From Pseudomonadales bacterium (GTDB taxonomy: Bacteria > Pseudomonadota > Gammaproteobacteria > Pseudomonadales > Azotimanducaceae), in NCBI GenBank assembly GCA_022822135.1, contig JAJECH010000014.1, positions 1-64,000 on the forward strand: a stretch of 64,000 nt of DNA, given 5' to 3'. The translations under genes and the position numbers were made by a program. Positions 1 through 9,347 of this stretch are shown here, piece by piece (the first letter of the stretch is position 1; the number at the start of each line of letters is the position of its first letter). The notes below the pieces were generated by a model. That model searched no databases. It was not told the origin of the DNA and saw nothing but the letters and a program-made list of their open reading frames with translations.

Positions 1-1098
1 GTGGGTCGGACTGTGCTTGTGTGGCGCTTCGTCTAGAGTCTCCTGAAACGCAGCTAACAGTTCCTTCTGCTTCGCATTCAAGGACCTCGGCGTCTCAACC
101 ACAACCTGACAGATGAGATCACCTTGACGTTGATCTGACCGGATCGCCGGCATGCCCTTGCCGCGCAATCTAAATTCACGACCGCTCTGTGTGCCTTCAG
201 GTACCTTGATACGCAACTTTCCATCAAGAGACGGAACTTCTAGACTCGTGCCGAGCGTTGCGTTCGCAAAAGAGATCGGAACGCGGCAATGCAGATTACG
301 GCCGTCGCGCACAAATATCGGGTGAGGCTTAATCGCAAATTGAATGTATAGATCGCCGACCGGACCACCTCTCAAGCCGTCGCCTCCTTCGCCGCGCAGC
401 TTTAATCGCATGCCGTCGTCAATTCCGGGCGGAACCGAAACCGCGAGTGATTTGCGTTTAGGCTGCCGACCGCGACCGTTGCAACTAACGCACGGCTGCT
501 CAACGATCTGACCTTCACCACGACATTGACCACATGTCGACGCAACACGTAGAAAACCTCGATTGATGGCTTGTTGTCCGGTACCGCCACAGACCGGACA
601 CGTTACAGGCGAAGTACCAGGCTTCGCACCTGTACCTTGACAGTCATCACAGTGGCGAAGCGCATTCACATCGATTTCAACGGTATCACCACGCGCAGCT
701 TGCTCAAGCGTGATCGAGAGATCATATTGAAGATTCTCGCCCGGTTCGCCAGTATGTCGTCTCGACGTACGTGTTCGACCACCAAACACACTACTGAAAA
801 TGTCATCGAAACCACCGAATAGGTCTTCAAAGCCTTGGCCGTCGAAGGAGAACGCATTGGAACCAAACTGACCTTTCAGCCCTTCCGCACCGTACTGGTC
901 GTATACGGTACGTTTCTCCTTATCCGAAAGTACCGCATATGCTTCACTAACTTTCTTGAAGTTTTCCTCATCTTCTGCCGAAGAACCATCACTTCGGTCA
1001 GGGTGGTACTTCATGGCCAGCCGACGGTACGCTTTCTTTACGTCAGCGTCGCTTGCGCCGCGTTGTACGCCAAGTACTTCGTAGTAGTCGTCAGGCAT
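1..1098 (-). CDS. dnaJ: Chaperone protein DnaJ (Hsp40), 3' end outside window
   Basis: Co-chaperone that stimulates the DnaK ATPase and delivers unfolded clients in the cytoplasm. The frame reads from an ATG at 1098 to the window edge (366 codons, no stop), so only a few C-terminal residues are missing. Visible are the J-domain start [11 protein letters not shown] with its HPD motif, a Gly/Phe-rich linker (residues about 75-110), four zinc-binding CxxCxGxG repeats ([32 protein letters not shown]) and the C-terminal substrate-binding barrels. It is last in the hrcA-grpE-dnaK-dnaJ operon, 147 nt after dnaK. No separate promoter is evident in that gap. Confidence 0.97.
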   Translation of the reverse strand, partial: MPDDYYEVLGVQRGASDADVKKAYRRLAMKYHPDRSDGSSAEDEENFKKVSEAYAVLSDKEKRTVYDQYGAEGLKGQFGSNAFSFDGQGFEDLFGGFDDIFSSVFGGRTRTSRRHTGEPGENLQYDLSITLEQAARGDTVEIDVNALRHCDDCQGTGAKPGTSPVTCPVCGGTGQQAINRGFLRVASTCGQCRGEGQIVEQPCVSCNGRGRQPKRKSLAVSVPPGIDDGMRLKLRGEGGDGLRGGPVGDLYIQFAIKPHPIFVRDGRNLHCRVPISFANATLGTSLEVPSLDGKLRIKVPEGTQSGREFRLRGKGMPAIRSDQRQGDLICQVVVETPRSLNAKQKELLAAFQETLDEAPHKHSPTH

Positions 1099-1245
1099 GG
1101 CTAATTAGGTGTCGTGAATCACGAAAAACGTGTCGGGAGTAGCGGTTGCTGCGTCGAATCCGCCCAATATGAGCGAAGGACCGTTCATGGTTCGCAGAAC
1201 GATCCTTCGAAATGGAATTATGCAACAGCGATTCGCCCACCGATA

Positions 1246-3186
1246 TCACTGTTTATCGTCGTCCTTGACCTCCTCAAAATCTGCGTCCAACGTGTCGTCC
1301 GAAGCCGAACTATCCGCGGTATTGTCCGGCGCACCGTCACCGTCTGGCTGTTGCTGGTTTGCTGACGCTTCTTGATACATGCGCTGAATGACCGGCGCAG
1401 ACACTTTAGTCAGGTTTTCAAGTTTCGCCTGGATTGCATCCTTGTCGTCTGTCTTGGTCGCTTCTTCAAGTTCTTCAACGGCTTTTTGAATGTCAGCTTT
1501 CTCGGCTTCGGTCGCTTTATCGCCGAATTCCTCAAGCGATTTTCGCGTGGAGTGTGCCAAAGCATCCGCTTGATTGCGTAACTCCACCAATTCTTGGAAC
1601 TTTTCGTCGTCAGCACTATGAGTCTCGGCGTCCTTCACCATTTGCTCAATGTCTTCTGGCGATAAACCACTCGATGCAGTGATGACGATCGATTGTTCCT
1701 TGTTCGTCGCGAGGTCTTTGGCTGATACGTTCAAGATACCGTTGGCATCGATGTCGAATCGGACTTCGATTTGTGGTACACCGCGAGGTGCCGCGGGAAT
1801 ATCCTGCAAGTCAAACCGCCCTAGCAGTTTGTTATAGCGAGCTTCCTTACGTTCACCTTGCAATACTTGAATCGTAACGGCACTTTGATTGTCTTCTGCT
1901 GTCGAGAACACCTGTTCCTTACGCGCCGGAATTGTCGTGTTCTTGTCGATTAACACTGACATTACGCCACCTAGCGTTTCGATGCCCAACGACAATGGCG
2001 TCACATCTAACAGCAGTACGTCTTTCACATCACCTGAGAGCACGCCGGCTTGAATTGCGGCACCCATGGCAATCGCTTCGTCCGGATTCACATCCTTGCG
2101 TGGCTCGCGACCAAAAATCTCCTGGACTTTCGTCTGAACGAGTGGCATGCGAGTTTGTCCACCTACTAAGATGACCTCATCAATATCACCAACCGCTAAA
2201 CCAGCGTCAGATAGCGCCGTACGACAAGGTTGCATCGTACGATCGACCAGTTCCTCGACCAATGCTTCTAGCTTGGATCGGGTCAACTTCATGACCAAAT
2301 GTTTCGGTCCTGTTTGGTCGGCCGTGATGTAAGGCAGATTGATGTCTGTCTCTTGACTCGTAGAGAGCTCAATCTTCGCGGTTTCCGCCGCTTCCTTGAG
2401 TCGTTGCAATGCGATTGGGTCGCTATGCAAATCGATACTGTTTTGAGATTGAAATTCCTCAGCCAGATACTCGATGATCCGGAGGTCGAAATCTTCGCCC
2501 CCTAAAAATGTATCGCCATTGGTCGAGAGTACCTCGAACTGATGCTCACCTTCGACTTCGGCGATCTCGATGATGGATACATCAAACGTGCCGCCACCTA
2601 GGTCATAGACGACGATTTTCGAGTCACCACGTTTGTGGTCCATGCCATATGCCAGCGCTGCAGCGGTCGGTTCGTTGACAATGCGCTTGACATCCAGACC
2701 AGCAATCTTGCCAGCGTCCTTAGTCGCTTGTCGCTGCGCGTCATCGAAATACGCTGGGACCGTGACGACAGCGTCGGTTACAGGCTCACCTAGATAGTCT
2801 TCCGCCGTCTTTTTCATCTTTTTAAGAATTTCTGCAGAGACTTGCGGGGGCGCCATCTCTTCGCCTTTCGCGGATACCCACGCATCGCCATTAGCGGCTT
2901 TCACGATCTTATACGGCACCATATCAATGTCTTTCTGCACGACGCCGTCTTCGAAACGTCGACCGATAAGTCGCTTGATCGCAAATAACGTGTTGTCTGG
3001 GTTCGTAACAGCCTGGCGCTTGGCGTTTTGGCCAACGAGAATCTCGCCGCTATCAGTGTAAGCGATGATCGAAGGCGTCGTTCGATCACCTTCAGAGTTT
3101 TCAATGATCTTGGTTTCTTCGTTCAGCAGGACCGCAACACACGAATTCGTCGTGCCGAGGTCGATGCCGATCATCTTGCCAGCCAT
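1246..3186 (-). CDS. dnaK: Chaperone protein DnaK (Hsp70)
   Basis: ATP-dependent folding chaperone of 646 aa, the normal length. The N-terminal ATPase domain has the phosphate-1 motif [12 protein letters not shown] near residue 8 and the [15 protein letters not shown] segment. A substrate-binding domain follows, then a disordered tail ending [13 protein letters not shown], close to the usual proteobacterial EEV-type end. An AAGGAAG ribosome site lies before the ATG. It has its own sigma-32-type promoter in the 122-nt gap after grpE, so it need not rely on read-through. Confidence 0.98.
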   Translation of the reverse strand: MAGKMIGIDLGTTNSCVAVLLNEETKIIENSEGDRTTPSIIAYTDSGEILVGQNAKRQAVTNPDNTLFAIKRLIGRRFEDGVVQKDIDMVPYKIVKAANGDAWVSAKGEEMAPPQVSAEILKKMKKTAEDYLGEPVTDAVVTVPAYFDDAQRQATKDAGKIAGLDVKRIVNEPTAAALAYGMDHKRGDSKIVVYDLGGGTFDVSIIEIAEVEGEHQFEVLSTNGDTFLGGEDFDLRIIEYLAEEFQSQNSIDLHSDPIALQRLKEAAETAKIELSTSQETDINLPYITADQTGPKHLVMKLTRSKLEALVEELVDRTMQPCRTALSDAGLAVGDIDEVILVGGQTRMPLVQTKVQEIFGREPRKDVNPDEAIAMGAAIQAGVLSGDVKDVLLLDVTPLSLGIETLGGVMSVLIDKNTTIPARKEQVFSTAEDNQSAVTIQVLQGERKEARYNKLLGRFDLQDIPAAPRGVPQIEVRFDIDANGILNVSAKDLATNKEQSIVITASSGLSPEDIEQMVKDAETHSADDEKFQELVELRNQADALAHSTRKSLEEFGDKATEAEKADIQKAVEELEEATKTDDKDAIQAKLENLTKVSAPVIQRMYQEASANQQQPDGDGAPDNTADSSASDDTLDADFEEVKDDDKQ

Positions 3187-3263
3187 GGGTTCTTCCTTTG
3201 TCTTTCAGTTTGTTTGGTCGTATTCTGAGTTGGCATTACGAATCCTCGCAACGCGTATTCAAA

Positions 3264-3291
3264 ATGTGGGGGTTAATTACGAAATTTCAAG
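3264..3291 (-). promoter_or_regulatory. Sigma-32 (RpoH) type promoter for dnaK
   Basis: On the minus strand CTTGAAA (3291-3285), a perfect match to the heat-shock -35 box, is followed after exactly 13 nt by CCCCACAT (3271-3264), one mismatch from the CCCCATNT -10 box. It sits in the grpE-dnaK gap about 80 nt before the dnaK start. That it is used is inferred; no transcript data are available. Confidence 0.75.
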
Positions 3292-3308
3292 CGTATTTAG
3301 GCTTGTAT

Positions 3309-4046
3309 TCACGCATCATCCGCTGCTTCATCATCGTTGCTAGGCGTTTCCTTAGCAACGACAACTTGGGGAGCTCGAAGCACGTTGCCGTTAAGAAGGT
3401 AGCCGACTCGGAGCACGTCGATGATGGTGCCAGGTTGCTCCGATTCGCTGGGGACGATTGCTTGCGCTTCATGGAACTGAGGATCAAAGGTCTCGCCCAC
3501 CGGATTCATCAGCTCAAGACCCTCACCGCTGAGTACCTTGTCAAACTCCTTGATCGCCATTTGAACCGCCGACACGATTACGTCAGTCTGGTCGTCTTTT
3601 TCAACCTTTTCGAGTTCGTTTGATGTCTGCTGAAACGTGTCAGCGACGAGCATTAAGCGAGTGAGCAAGTCGCGTTTCGCCCGATTCACAGCTCTGGTTG
3701 TATCTTCACGCCCACGTCGCGTTACGGTCAGTGTCTCAGCCTTTGCGTAACTGACTTCTCGTTGTGCGTCACTTAACTGACCTTCTAGGTCGATAACCTT
3801 TGAGGTCAATTCGTTGACCTCAGCCTTTAAGAGCTCGATTTCCGCAGGTTCAAGCGCTTCTACCTCGGTTTCGACATCTCCCTCATCAACCGAATCGCAA
3901 GTTGACTCATCTTCGTTGGACGCCGAGGTTTTCACACCCTCCGCTGGCGTATCAGTCTGTGATTTGGCATCTACCTGTTCCGAATCGGACCCTTCCGATG
4001 CAGACTCTGACGTCTGTTCAGTATCCGATTTCTTCTGCTTCGCCAT
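3309..4046 (-). CDS. grpE: Nucleotide exchange factor GrpE
   Basis: Releases ADP from DnaK. The 245-residue protein starts at ATG 4046; a TTG one codon upstream is in frame but the ATG is preferred. It is longer than the usual ~200 aa because of an acidic, low-complexity N-terminus of about 75 residues rich in Ser, Glu and Asp. A long coiled-coil helix (about residues 75-130) and the C-terminal beta domain follow, ending in the family-like pattern GYLLNGNVLRAPQVVVAK. Second gene of the heat-shock operon. Confidence 0.95.
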   Translation of the reverse strand: MAKQKKSDTEQTSESASEGSDSEQVDAKSQTDTPAEGVKTSASNEDESTCDSVDEGDVETEVEALEPAEIELLKAEVNELTSKVIDLEGQLSDAQREVSYAKAETLTVTRRGREDTTRAVNRAKRDLLTRLMLVADTFQQTSNELEKVEKDDQTDVIVSAVQMAIKEFDKVLSGEGLELMNPVGETFDPQFHEAQAIVPSESEQPGTIIDVLRVGYLLNGNVLRAPQVVVAKETPSNDDEAADDA

Positions 4047-4084
4047 CAAAAGCTAACCTTCTTCGAATTGCTAATACGACCCTA

Positions 4085-4121
4085 TTAGCACCCATATGGG
4101 GTCATTGAGTCGAATATCAAG
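4085..4121 (-). promoter_or_regulatory. Sigma-32 type promoter for grpE with CIRCE-like half-site
   Basis: Minus strand: CTTGATA (4121-4115), 13 nt, then CCCCATAT (4101-4094), an exact CCCCATNT heat-shock -10 box. Directly next to it lies GGGTGCTAA (4093-4085), 8 of 9 matches to the right arm of the HrcA operator CIRCE. The expected left arm is only weakly present (TTCGACTC at 4114-4107) with a 13-nt spacer in place of 9. The sigma-32 call is strong; the HrcA operator is tentative. Confidence 0.72.
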
Positions 4122-4145
4122 CGGAAACGGCGGGAATTTTCTTAA

Positions 4146-5213
4146 TTAGGTTCGTTCAAATACGTGACCTAGCACACGTGAGGTCACGTCAACAAGTGGT
4201 ACGACTTTCTGGTACGACATCCGTGTTGGTCCAATGACCCCTAACACGCCCGCAACCTTCCCCTTCACTTCGTACGGAGCCGTGATAAGACTGTAGTCCT
4301 CGAATGGTTCATATCCCGACTCTTGACCGATAAATAGGCGAACACGTGCGCCTTCAATACAAGCATCTAACAAATGTACGATCGAGGATTTGCTCTCGAA
4401 CGCTTCAAGCAGCTGTTTGATTTTCACTGATGAAGATGTCACGGAAACGAGATTACTTTCGCCGGATACAACAAAATCGTGTTCTGACTCAACGAATGTC
4501 TTAGATGCAATATCAAACGCGCGTTGCAACATCTCGTTTATTTGTGCTTTGTCTTGGGACATGCTGTCAAGCACACCCGTCCGAATCGCTTCTAAGGAGC
4601 GCCCTGCAAAAGCATCATTGATGTAGTTCGCCGCTTGACGAAGTTCAACATCTGAGTACGCCCGCGAAGTCTCGATCACGCGGTTCTGCACCTCGCGTTC
4701 GTTCACAATCAGGATCGCTAAGACCTGTCGACCTGTTAGTTGTAGAAACTCAACTTGGCGCAACGATATCTGTTCTTCACGAGGAACCGTGACCAACCCC
4801 GCGAGTTGAGTCACTTCAGACAACAAATGAGACGCTGATTCAAGCAAATCTTGCGTTGATTGCTCTCGAGATAACTCATCCCACACATGGCGTTCCGATT
4901 CCCGATCCAGGGGTTCATACGAAATCAATCCGTCCACGAAGAAGCGAAGCCCGTGCTGGGTTGGTATACGACCGGCCGAGGTGTGAGGTGAGCTTACAAG
5001 TCCGAGTTCCTGCAGCCTTGCCATGTTGTTCCGTACCGTCGCGGAGCTGACAGAATAGCGGCTCCTCTTGGCAACTGTACTTGAGGAAACAGGCTCTCCG
5101 TCCTCTAAATATTCCTCCACCAACACCTTGAATAGGTGTGCGGCTTTCTCACTGAGTTCCAAGTGCGTGTCAAGAAGTGAATCTCTAAAATGAGAGAAAT
5201 TGCTACGTTCCAT
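4146..5213 (-). CDS. hrcA: Heat-inducible transcription repressor HrcA
   Basis: Repressor that binds the CIRCE inverted repeat and is kept active by GroEL. ATG 5213 gives 355 aa (MERSNFSHF); an in-frame TTG at 5237 would add eight residues. The N-terminal winged-helix region is clear (SSATVRNNMARLQELGLV, then SPHTSAGRIPTQHGLRFFVD, both HrcA signatures), followed by the GAF-like dimer domain. Its presence with sigma-32 promoters in the same operon implies dual control. It is divergent from recN across 54 nt. Confidence 0.95.
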   Translation of the reverse strand: MERSNFSHFRDSLLDTHLELSEKAAHLFKVLVEEYLEDGEPVSSSTVAKRSRYSVSSATVRNNMARLQELGLVSSPHTSAGRIPTQHGLRFFVDGLISYEPLDRESERHVWDELSREQSTQDLLESASHLLSEVTQLAGLVTVPREEQISLRQVEFLQLTGRQVLAILIVNEREVQNRVIETSRAYSDVELRQAANYINDAFAGRSLEAIRTGVLDSMSQDKAQINEMLQRAFDIASKTFVESEHDFVVSGESNLVSVTSSSVKIKQLLEAFESKSSIVHLLDACIEGARVRLFIGQESGYEPFEDYSLITAPYEVKGKVAGVLGVIGPTRMSYQKVVPLVDVTSRVLGHVFERT

Positions 5214-5267
5214 TGATCTCGCCGTTTCTTTCCTCAAAACGACTTCGTAACTAATCTAAGCGCGTCG

Positions 5268-6938
5268 ATGCTCGCATACCTGACCGTGCGCAATTTCGCG
5301 CTCGTAGCCGACCTTGAATTGCATTTTGCGGACGGTCTTACAGTCATTACAGGAGAATCCGGAGCTGGTAAGTCTATATTGTTGGATGCGCTGGGGCTAG
5401 TTCTCGGTCAGCGTGCATCCAGGTCACAGATTCGACCTGACACCCAAGAGTGCGAAGTTTGTGCGGAATTCGACCTCAGCAACGCGCCTCAGTCGCAGAG
5501 CCTACTTTTGTCGAGTGGTCTACTGGACGAGGATGACTCAAATCGCTGCATTGTTAGACGAATCGCTTCGGTCGATGGTCGATCGCGCGCGTGGGTGAAT
5601 ACCACTCCTGTAAGCCTTGGGACCTTGCGTGAACTGTGCGGTTCGATGGTAGCCATTCACGATCAATTCGCTCAGCAACAACTACTTGGCACGACTACGC
5701 AGCTTTCTTGGTTTGACGATTTTGTCGCCCAACCTCAGCTTGTCGAAAACGTAAAGACGTCGTTTCGTGAGTGGCAAAAACTAGCGATTAGGCTTAAATC
5801 TGAAAGGCAACGACTCGTTGAAGCGCTTGAACGACGTGAACTCCTCCAATATCAAGTTGAGGAGCTCGACGAATTTCAGTTGCAGGCGCACGAATTTGAG
5901 GAACTCTCAATTCGGTACAAACGGTTAAACCAAACGCAGAGCATCTTAGAGGTAGTCGGGCAAGCTATTGACGCACTAGAACAGAACCATGCTTCAGGTG
6001 TCGGTCGTACAAGAAACGAGTTGGACAAGGTAGACGACACGTCTCCTGAACTCGATGCTGCGCGCGAATTACTTGACGGCGTCGAAGTCGGGATCGATGA
6101 GAGCGTTCGCCAACTACGAGCGTACGCTGAAGCCTTAGCCACGGACGAGGACTCATTGGACGAGGTAGCCGCACGTCTAGATCAAATCCACAGTCTCGCC
6201 CGGAAGCACCGCGTCCAATCCACAGATCTGTATACGAAGGCAAACGAAATTCACGAGGAACTTGACTCTCTCAATGAAGGTGAAAGCCAGCTTGGCGCGT
6301 TGCAGGAATCCGTCGAAAAGGCACATGAGGCATATAAAAAGCACGCGAAAGCCCTATCGCGGTATCGAACCCGTTCCGCGAAGCCATTTGCTACTTCTGT
6401 TGTTTCGACCCTGAACGAAATCGGTATGCGTCAAGCCAAGTTCGAAGTCGACTTTGCCGACTCGGAGGGTGAAACCGGACTTGAACACGTCGATTTCGCA
6501 GTCTCCGCGAATTCCCGATATGACCCCGGACCCCTCAAAGCGATCGCTTCCGGCGGGGAGCTATCTCGCATCAGCTTGGCGATTCTGGTCGTTGTCGCGT
6601 CTAATTCCAAGCTGCCTTGTTTAATTCTCGACGAAGCGGACATCGGCGTTGGTGGAACTACCGCCGATGAGGTCGGTCGAATGTTGAGGCGCTTAGCGAT
6701 TCACACGCAGGTTGTATGCGTAACACACGCACCACAAGTTGCAGCACTAGGTGACTCACACATACGAGTCTTGAAGACTCACGAACAAGACGTTGCGGTG
6801 TGTGAACTGGCGGGCGAGGAGCGCATTGAAGAAATCGCCCGTATGGTCGCCGGACATCGCATCAGTAAGGAATCGCGCAAATATGCGTCCGTGCTCCTAG
6901 AAGAAGCACAAGAACACAATCAATCTCCACAGGTGTAA
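5268..6938 (+). CDS. recN: DNA repair protein RecN
   Basis: SMC-like ATPase of double-strand-break repair, 556 aa, full length. The N-terminal lobe has Walker A GESGAGKS near residue 30, the middle is coiled coil (about 150-370), and the C-terminal lobe carries the signature SGGELSRISLAIL and Walker B CLILDEADIGVGG. The 54 nt before the start show no LexA-type CTGT-N8-ACAG box, so SOS control is not evident here. Its stop overlaps the bamE start by one base (TAATG), implying translational coupling. Confidence 0.97.
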   Translation: MLAYLTVRNFALVADLELHFADGLTVITGESGAGKSILLDALGLVLGQRASRSQIRPDTQECEVCAEFDLSNAPQSQSLLLSSGLLDEDDSNRCIVRRIASVDGRSRAWVNTTPVSLGTLRELCGSMVAIHDQFAQQQLLGTTTQLSWFDDFVAQPQLVENVKTSFREWQKLAIRLKSERQRLVEALERRELLQYQVEELDEFQLQAHEFEELSIRYKRLNQTQSILEVVGQAIDALEQNHASGVGRTRNELDKVDDTSPELDAARELLDGVEVGIDESVRQLRAYAEALATDEDSLDEVAARLDQIHSLARKHRVQSTDLYTKANEIHEELDSLNEGESQLGALQESVEKAHEAYKKHAKALSRYRTRSAKPFATSVVSTLNEIGMRQAKFEVDFADSEGETGLEHVDFAVSANSRYDPGPLKAIASGGELSRISLAILVVVASNSKLPCLILDEADIGVGGTTADEVGRMLRRLAIHTQVVCVTHAPQVAALGDSHIRVLKTHEQDVAVCELAGEERIEEIARMVAGHRISKESRKYASVLLEEAQEHNQSPQV

Positions 6939-7297
6939 TGAATTTTTATCGTCAATTGATCTGTTTCCTCGCAGTTTTGACCATGGTTGGGTGTGCGGGT
7001 GGATTGTTGCATCGGCTCGACCAACAACAAGGTAACTTGGTCACTGAGCGCATGATCGAACTGCTCAAACCCGGCATGAATCGCGAGCAAGTCGTGTTCA
7101 TCATGGGACAGCCTATTCTCAAGAATTCATTTGATTCTGATCGCTGGGACTACATTTACACCTTCGCGCCACGCAGCCAAACACCAGAGAAACGGTATTT
7201 GACCCTCTACTTCGAAGAGGGTTTACTTACTAGGTTAGTCGGCAACTACGAGCTGGTGGAAGGCGACTCGGAAGACGCTCCAGAAGACAATTCCTAG
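6938..7297 (+). CDS. bamE: Outer membrane assembly lipoprotein BamE (SmpA/OmlA)
   Basis: Small lipoprotein subunit of the BAM complex that inserts beta-barrel proteins in the outer membrane. The 119-aa product has a hydrophobic leader ending in the lipobox-like MVGC (acylated Cys at residue 19), then the SmpA/OmlA fold with the pattern GMNREQVVFIMGQP and a WDYIY strand. It directly overlaps recN, a conserved gammaproteobacterial pairing. Confidence 0.95.
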   Translation: MNFYRQLICFLAVLTMVGCAGGLLHRLDQQQGNLVTERMIELLKPGMNREQVVFIMGQPILKNSFDSDRWDYIYTFAPRSQTPEKRYLTLYFEEGLLTRLVGNYELVEGDSEDAPEDNS

Positions 7298-7394
7298 CGC
7301 TGAGAGCACGCTTGATTTCGGCGACGTAAGTTACGCTGCGTGTCATTAAAAAAGGACACGAAACGATCAGTTTGCTGAAAAGAAGGATTCGGTC

Positions 7395-8609
7395 ATGAAC
7401 GATACGCGACCATTGATTTTTGATGGTCTTAAAGTCGTCGACGCGGGATCATGGGTCGCCGGTCCTGTATCCGCGACGATGCTCGCCGATTATGGCGCGG
7501 AAGTCATCAAGATCGAGATGCCGACTGGTGATCCGTTTCGTCGTCTCGCGACAGGTCCTGGCACCCCGGACGCGGACATTGATTACGCATGGGCACAGGA
7601 CGCCCGAAACAAGCGCTCAATCGCACTGAACTTAAAGACGCCGGAAGGTATCGACATCCTCAAGCGGCTGGTTGCGGATTGCGACGTCTACGTCACGAAC
7701 TATCCACTGCCAATGCGTCGCGAGCTCGGTTTGACCTATGAGGACCTAAAGCAAGTCAACGAACGGTTAATCTACGCGTCGCTTACCGCCTATGGCGAAC
7801 AAGGACCGGAGAAGGATCGAGAAGGCTTCGATCTGGTTGCCTATTGGTCGCGCACGGGATTAATGGATTTGGTGCGTGATGCAGATGCGAAACCTGCCCC
7901 GAGCATTCCAGGCATGGGCGACCATCCGACAGGAGTTTCACTCTATGCTGCCATCGTAACGGCACTCTACCAGCGCGAACGGACGAATGAAGGTAGTTTG
8001 GTACATACCTCATTGATTGCTAACGGGATGTGGGCAGCCTCCTGCATTGCAAGTGCAAAGTTCGCACACGGCAATGACTTCTCCAACTATCCGCGCCTCA
8101 CCGCTAAATACTTCACCCGGGAGCTCTATCAGACGCGGGACGGTCGTTGGCTCCAGTTTACGATGGTTCGAACTGAAGAAGAGATGTCTGCTTACTTCCG
8201 CATATTGGGTCTGAGTCACTTGTTGGATGACCCGCGGTTTCAAACCACGCGCGGCCGAATTGAATCAGGTGATGCACTTGCAAACGAGATAAGACCCATC
8301 ATCGCGCAAAGAGATGCGGCAGAATGGGTACGTGAATTCAAAGCCGCAAACGTTCCTGTTTCGATGTTGGGGACGATTGACGATCTACCTTCCGACCCGC
8401 AGTTGGTTGCAAACGCCATCCTGCGCACACCCGATGAACCAGTCGGTGCCGACTACATCATCAATCACCCAGTTAACGTAGAAGCCAGCAAACGAGCACC
8501 CGTGAAGCGCGCACCAGATGTTGGTGAGCACTCCGACGACGTACTCTCCGAACTCGGATTCAATTTCGAAGAAATCACACGACTTCGAGAAGTAGGTGTG
8601 ATCGCTTAA
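7395..8609 (+). CDS. CaiB/BaiF family (class III) CoA-transferase
   Basis: Moves CoA between acyl-CoA and a free acid through an enzyme aspartyl anhydride. The 404-aa protein begins with the family opening LKVVDAGSWVAGPVSATMLADYGAEVIK(IE). The catalytic Asp is expected in PGMGDHPTG near residue 175. A clear AAGAAGGA ribosome site precedes the ATG. Substrate cannot be read from sequence, and there are no partner racemase or dehydrogenase genes beside it. Its stop overlaps that of rnfH by two bases (convergent). Confidence 0.9.
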   Translation: MNDTRPLIFDGLKVVDAGSWVAGPVSATMLADYGAEVIKIEMPTGDPFRRLATGPGTPDADIDYAWAQDARNKRSIALNLKTPEGIDILKRLVADCDVYVTNYPLPMRRELGLTYEDLKQVNERLIYASLTAYGEQGPEKDREGFDLVAYWSRTGLMDLVRDADAKPAPSIPGMGDHPTGVSLYAAIVTALYQRERTNEGSLVHTSLIANGMWAASCIASAKFAHGNDFSNYPRLTAKYFTRELYQTRDGRWLQFTMVRTEEEMSAYFRILGLSHLLDDPRFQTTRGRIESGDALANEIRPIIAQRDAAEWVREFKAANVPVSMLGTIDDLPSDPQLVANAILRTPDEPVGADYIINHPVNVEASKRAPVKRAPDVGEHSDDVLSELGFNFEEITRLREVGVIA

Positions 8610-8887
8610 TCTTTTTGCGCAGCCGCCTTCCGGCGTCGTGCTTCCATAGGGTCGACGGGCAACGATCGTAGCAATTCGAGTCGATCCCCATCCTTCAATC
8701 GATACTCGGCGGGTACCTCTCGACCCCAAACTGCGTACGCGACGACCAGCAAATCATCAACCCAAAGTAGCCGCTCCGAATTTCGAGCAATTTCCGTTGC
8801 CTCTTCCGCAGAGGTGCCATCATCAATTTCAAGATCAACCGACCACTGACGTTCTGGTCGTGCGTAGACGACCTCAATCTGAATCAT
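8606..8887 (-). CDS. rnfH: RnfH family protein (RatB)
   Basis: Ubiquitin-like beta-grasp protein of the RnfH/UPF0125 family, 93 aa from ATG 8887 (MIQIEVVYA...). Typical pieces are the hydrophobic N-terminal strand, VWGREVPAEYRLKDGDRLEL and the LPVDPMEARRRKAA C-terminus. The ATG lies inside the last codons of ratA (14-nt overlap), the conserved ratA-rnfH pair. Molecular role is unsettled in the literature. Confidence 0.92.
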   Translation of the reverse strand: MIQIEVVYARPERQWSVDLEIDDGTSAEEATEIARNSERLLWVDDLLVVAYAVWGREVPAEYRLKDGDRLELLRSLPVDPMEARRRKAAAQKD

Positions 8888-9305
8888 GGCGCCGTCTAAC
8901 CTCACTAACGAATGCTTCAACCGTTTTCTCGATCCCACGCTTCATGAGTGTGTTGGAGAAGACGTTCAGCAATCGGGAAGCAAATTCGCACGTCAGCTCC
9001 AGCGACACGCGACAACCTTCTCCGTAGTCCTTGAAGATCCATTTTCCTTTGAGTTGTGCAAACGGACCTTCGACCAATTCCAGTTGCAACGAACGGTTAC
9101 AGCACGGTGTGTTCCGCGTAACGATCCTTTCGTGAATTCCGTAAGCTGACACCTCAAGACAGGCGTCGTATGTTGTCGTTGTTGTATTTAGCACGGAAGA
9201 CTGCTGGCACCCAGGAAGAAATTCCTGATAGCGATCGACGTCGTTGACGACATCGAAAATCTCAGTCACCGCAAACGGTACGATGACGCTATGCTGAATG
9301 TTCAG
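8874..9305 (-). CDS. ratA: RatA / coenzyme-Q-binding COQ10-like START protein, unusual start codon
   Basis: START-like hydrophobic-ligand protein (RatA in E. coli, COQ10 family in ubiquinone handling). The first ordinary start (GTG 9269) would cut off the conserved first strand. Reading further upstream gives NIQHSVIVPFAVTEIFDVV, which matches the expected N-terminus. This requires CTG at 9305 (143 aa, the family length) or ATT at 9299. FLPGC and the final helix are intact. An upstream ATG at this point is out of frame and ends at once. Identity is sure, start uncertain. Confidence 0.85.
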   Translation of the reverse strand: MNIQHSVIVPFAVTEIFDVVNDVDRYQEFLPGCQQSSVLNTTTTTYDACLEVSAYGIHERIVTRNTPCCNRSLQLELVEGPFAQLKGKWIFKDYGEGCRVSLELTCEFASRLLNVFSNTLMKRGIEKTVEAFVSEVRRRHDSD

Positions 9306-9347
9306 ATTTCCAATGCCATGTCGAAATCCACTACCGATTGGTGTGAA

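Noticed and set aside
1099-1245. Terminator or promoter between dnaK and dnaJ
   Set aside because: Only a weak TCGTG-AAT-CACGA palindrome near 1113 and no T-run or heat-shock boxes.
5214-5267. LexA box between hrcA and recN
   Set aside because: No CTGT-N8-ACAG-like sequence is present in the 54 nt.
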